Below the pieces are notes generated by a model, which saw only the letters and a program-made list of their open reading frames with translations, was not told the origin of the DNA and searched no databases. The position numbers and the translations under genes were made by a program. From Nocardioides sp. R-C-SC26 (GTDB taxonomy: Bacteria; Actinomycetota; Actinomycetes; Propionibacteriales; Nocardioidaceae), in the NCBI RefSeq assembly GCF_021246465.1, contig NZ_JAHRHK010000006.1, positions 1-50,342 of the forward strand: DNA of 50,342 nt, in the 5' to 3' direction. This document shows, piece after piece, positions 49,522-50,342 of this stretch. Numbering within the stretch: position 1 is the first letter of the stretch; each line of letters starts with the position of its first letter.

Positions 49522-50298
49522 ATGGATCTGACTGGAACTTCTGCCATCGTCACCGGCGGCGCCTCGGGCATCGGTGCCGCGTGCGTGCGTCAGCTCGCTG
49601 CCAAGGGCGCGACCGTCGTCATCGCCGACCTGCAGGCCGACAAGGGTGAGGCCCTCGCCGCCGAGGTCAAGGGTGTCTTCGCTCAGGTCGACGTCACCGA
49701 CACCGACCAGATCGCAGCCGCCGTCAAGGCCGCGGCCGAGATCGCTCCGCTCAAGGCCGTCGTCAACTCCGCCGGCATCGGCTGGGCGCAGCGCACCATC
49801 GGCCGTGACGGACAGCTGGAGTCGGCCCACTCGCTGGAGGCCTTCACCAAGGTCATCGCGATCAACCTGATCGGTACCTTCGACATGGTGCGCCAGGCGG
49901 CCACCGTGATGAGCACCAACGACGCCGACGCCGACGGCTGCCGCGGCGCCATCGTCAACCTCGCCAGCGTGGCGGCGTTCGACGGCCAGATCGGACAGGC
50001 CTCCTACTCCGCGTCCAAGGGCGGCGTGGTCGGCATGACGCTGCCGGTCGCTCGTGACCTCTCGGCTGCCGGCGTCCGACTCAACACGGTCGCGCCCGGC
50101 CTGATCGAGACCCCGATCTACGGCGAGGGCGAGGCCGCCGAGCAGTTCAAGGCCAACCTCGGTCAGAACGTGCTCTTCCCCAAGCGCCTCGGGACGCCCG
50201 ACGAGCTGGCCTCGATGGTCGTGGAGTGCATCACCAACTCCTACATGAACGGCGAGACGATCCGCGTCGACGGCGGCATCCGGATGCCCCCCAAGTGA
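49522..50298 (+). CDS. SDR, 3-hydroxyacyl-CoA dehydrogenase type-2-like
   Basis: This 258-residue SDR has TGGASGIG (11-18), NSAG, the active-site YSASK and the C-terminal GLIETPIYGEG. The wording of its sequence (AIVNLASVAAFDGQIGQASYSASKGG by position about 145-170) is like mitochondrial HSD17B10 and bacterial FabG-like 3-hydroxyacyl-CoA dehydrogenases of fatty acid or steroid side-chain oxidation. It ends 6 nt before the second hairpin repeat. Confidence 0.9.
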   Translation: MDLTGTSAIVTGGASGIGAACVRQLAAKGATVVIADLQADKGEALAAEVKGVFAQVDVTDTDQIAAAVKAAAEIAPLKAVVNSAGIGWAQRTIGRDGQLESAHSLEAFTKVIAINLIGTFDMVRQAATVMSTNDADADGCRGAIVNLASVAAFDGQIGQASYSASKGGVVGMTLPVARDLSAAGVRLNTVAPGLIETPIYGEGEAAEQFKANLGQNVLFPKRLGTPDELASMVVECITNSYMNGETIRVDGGIRMPPK

Positions 50299-50304
50299 CC
50301 CACG

Positions 50305-50342
50305 CGCGTTGACCCGTCTTTAGATAAAGACGGGTCAACGCG
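50305..50342. repeat. 18-bp-stem hairpin repeat, copy 2
   Basis: CGCGTTGACCCGTCTTTA pairs perfectly with its complement after a GA turn. It begins 7 bp past the SDR stop and runs to the window end, so it could be longer. It shares 16 of 18 arm bases with copy 1 at 29632 and keeps pairing where they differ. Confidence 0.85.

Overview
The window is about 50 kb of GC-rich DNA (roughly 70% GC by eye) from an actinobacterium, most likely of the Nocardioidaceae (Nocardioides/Aeromicrobium type; this is inference). The support is a SepX/GlpR divisome protein, an RpfB with DUF348, G5 and RPF domains, an actinobacterial O-mannosyltransferase, a KstR-type operator, frequent GTG starts, many ATGA/GTGA overlaps, and a recurring leaderless promoter layout in which a TANNNT hexamer lies 6-8 nt before the start codon. 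There are no insertion sequences, CRISPR arrays, phage genes or rRNA genes. One tRNA gene, tRNA-Ala(CGC), was found.

Region 1 (1-6.2 kb) is housekeeping: 5-formyl-THF cyclo-ligase diverging from a UDP-glucose pyrophosphorylase, then moeA-moaC-mogA (molybdenum cofactor), a RimJ-type acetyltransferase, sepX and tRNA-Ala. Region 2 (6.2-25.3 kb) is accessory. It holds an MFS carrier and a DUF1304 protein flanking a KstR-like box; a P450/SDR/TetR module; an MscS channel; an Nramp metal transporter diverging from a Tat-exported ferritin-like protein; a thioesterase/PPOX pair; and a likely Baeyer-Villiger catabolic cluster (esterase, DUF3556 membrane protein, zinc alcohol dehydrogenase, HAPMO-type monooxygenase, TetR, SDR). 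Region 3 (25.3-34.9 kb) returns to a conserved order: pmt diverging from rsmI, then an epoxide-hydrolase-like gene, tatD, rpfB, ksgA, ispE and an ABC-F gene. Recalled from the M. tuberculosis map, regions 1 and 3 match Rv0992c-Rv0996 and Rv1002c-Rv1011, so region 2 looks like lineage-specific content between two syntenic halves.

Region 4 (34.9-39.8 kb) has a MarR/VOC divergent pair, a DUF4442 protein and a polar amino acid (glutamate-type) ABC transporter operon with a 15-bp hairpin after the binding-protein gene. Region 5 (39.9-50.3 kb) has miaB, a DUF480-methyltransferase fusion, a small-protein operon (Rv0909-type antitoxin-like protein, 34-aa acidic ORF, NUDIX hydrolase, acidic protein), miaA, a RibD/DHFR-like reductase, a DHA2 MFS exporter, two SDRs, a PPOX-like protein and dapF.

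The most unusual signals are in the DNA between genes. Two divergent gene pairs are each driven by leaderless promoters whose -10 hexamers share a central TA. An 18-bp-stem hairpin occurs twice at gene 3' ends with compensatory base changes. An operator covers both -35 boxes of the monooxygenase/alcohol dehydrogenase divergon. A 31-bp tandem repeat and related dispersed repeats fill convergent intergenic gaps.
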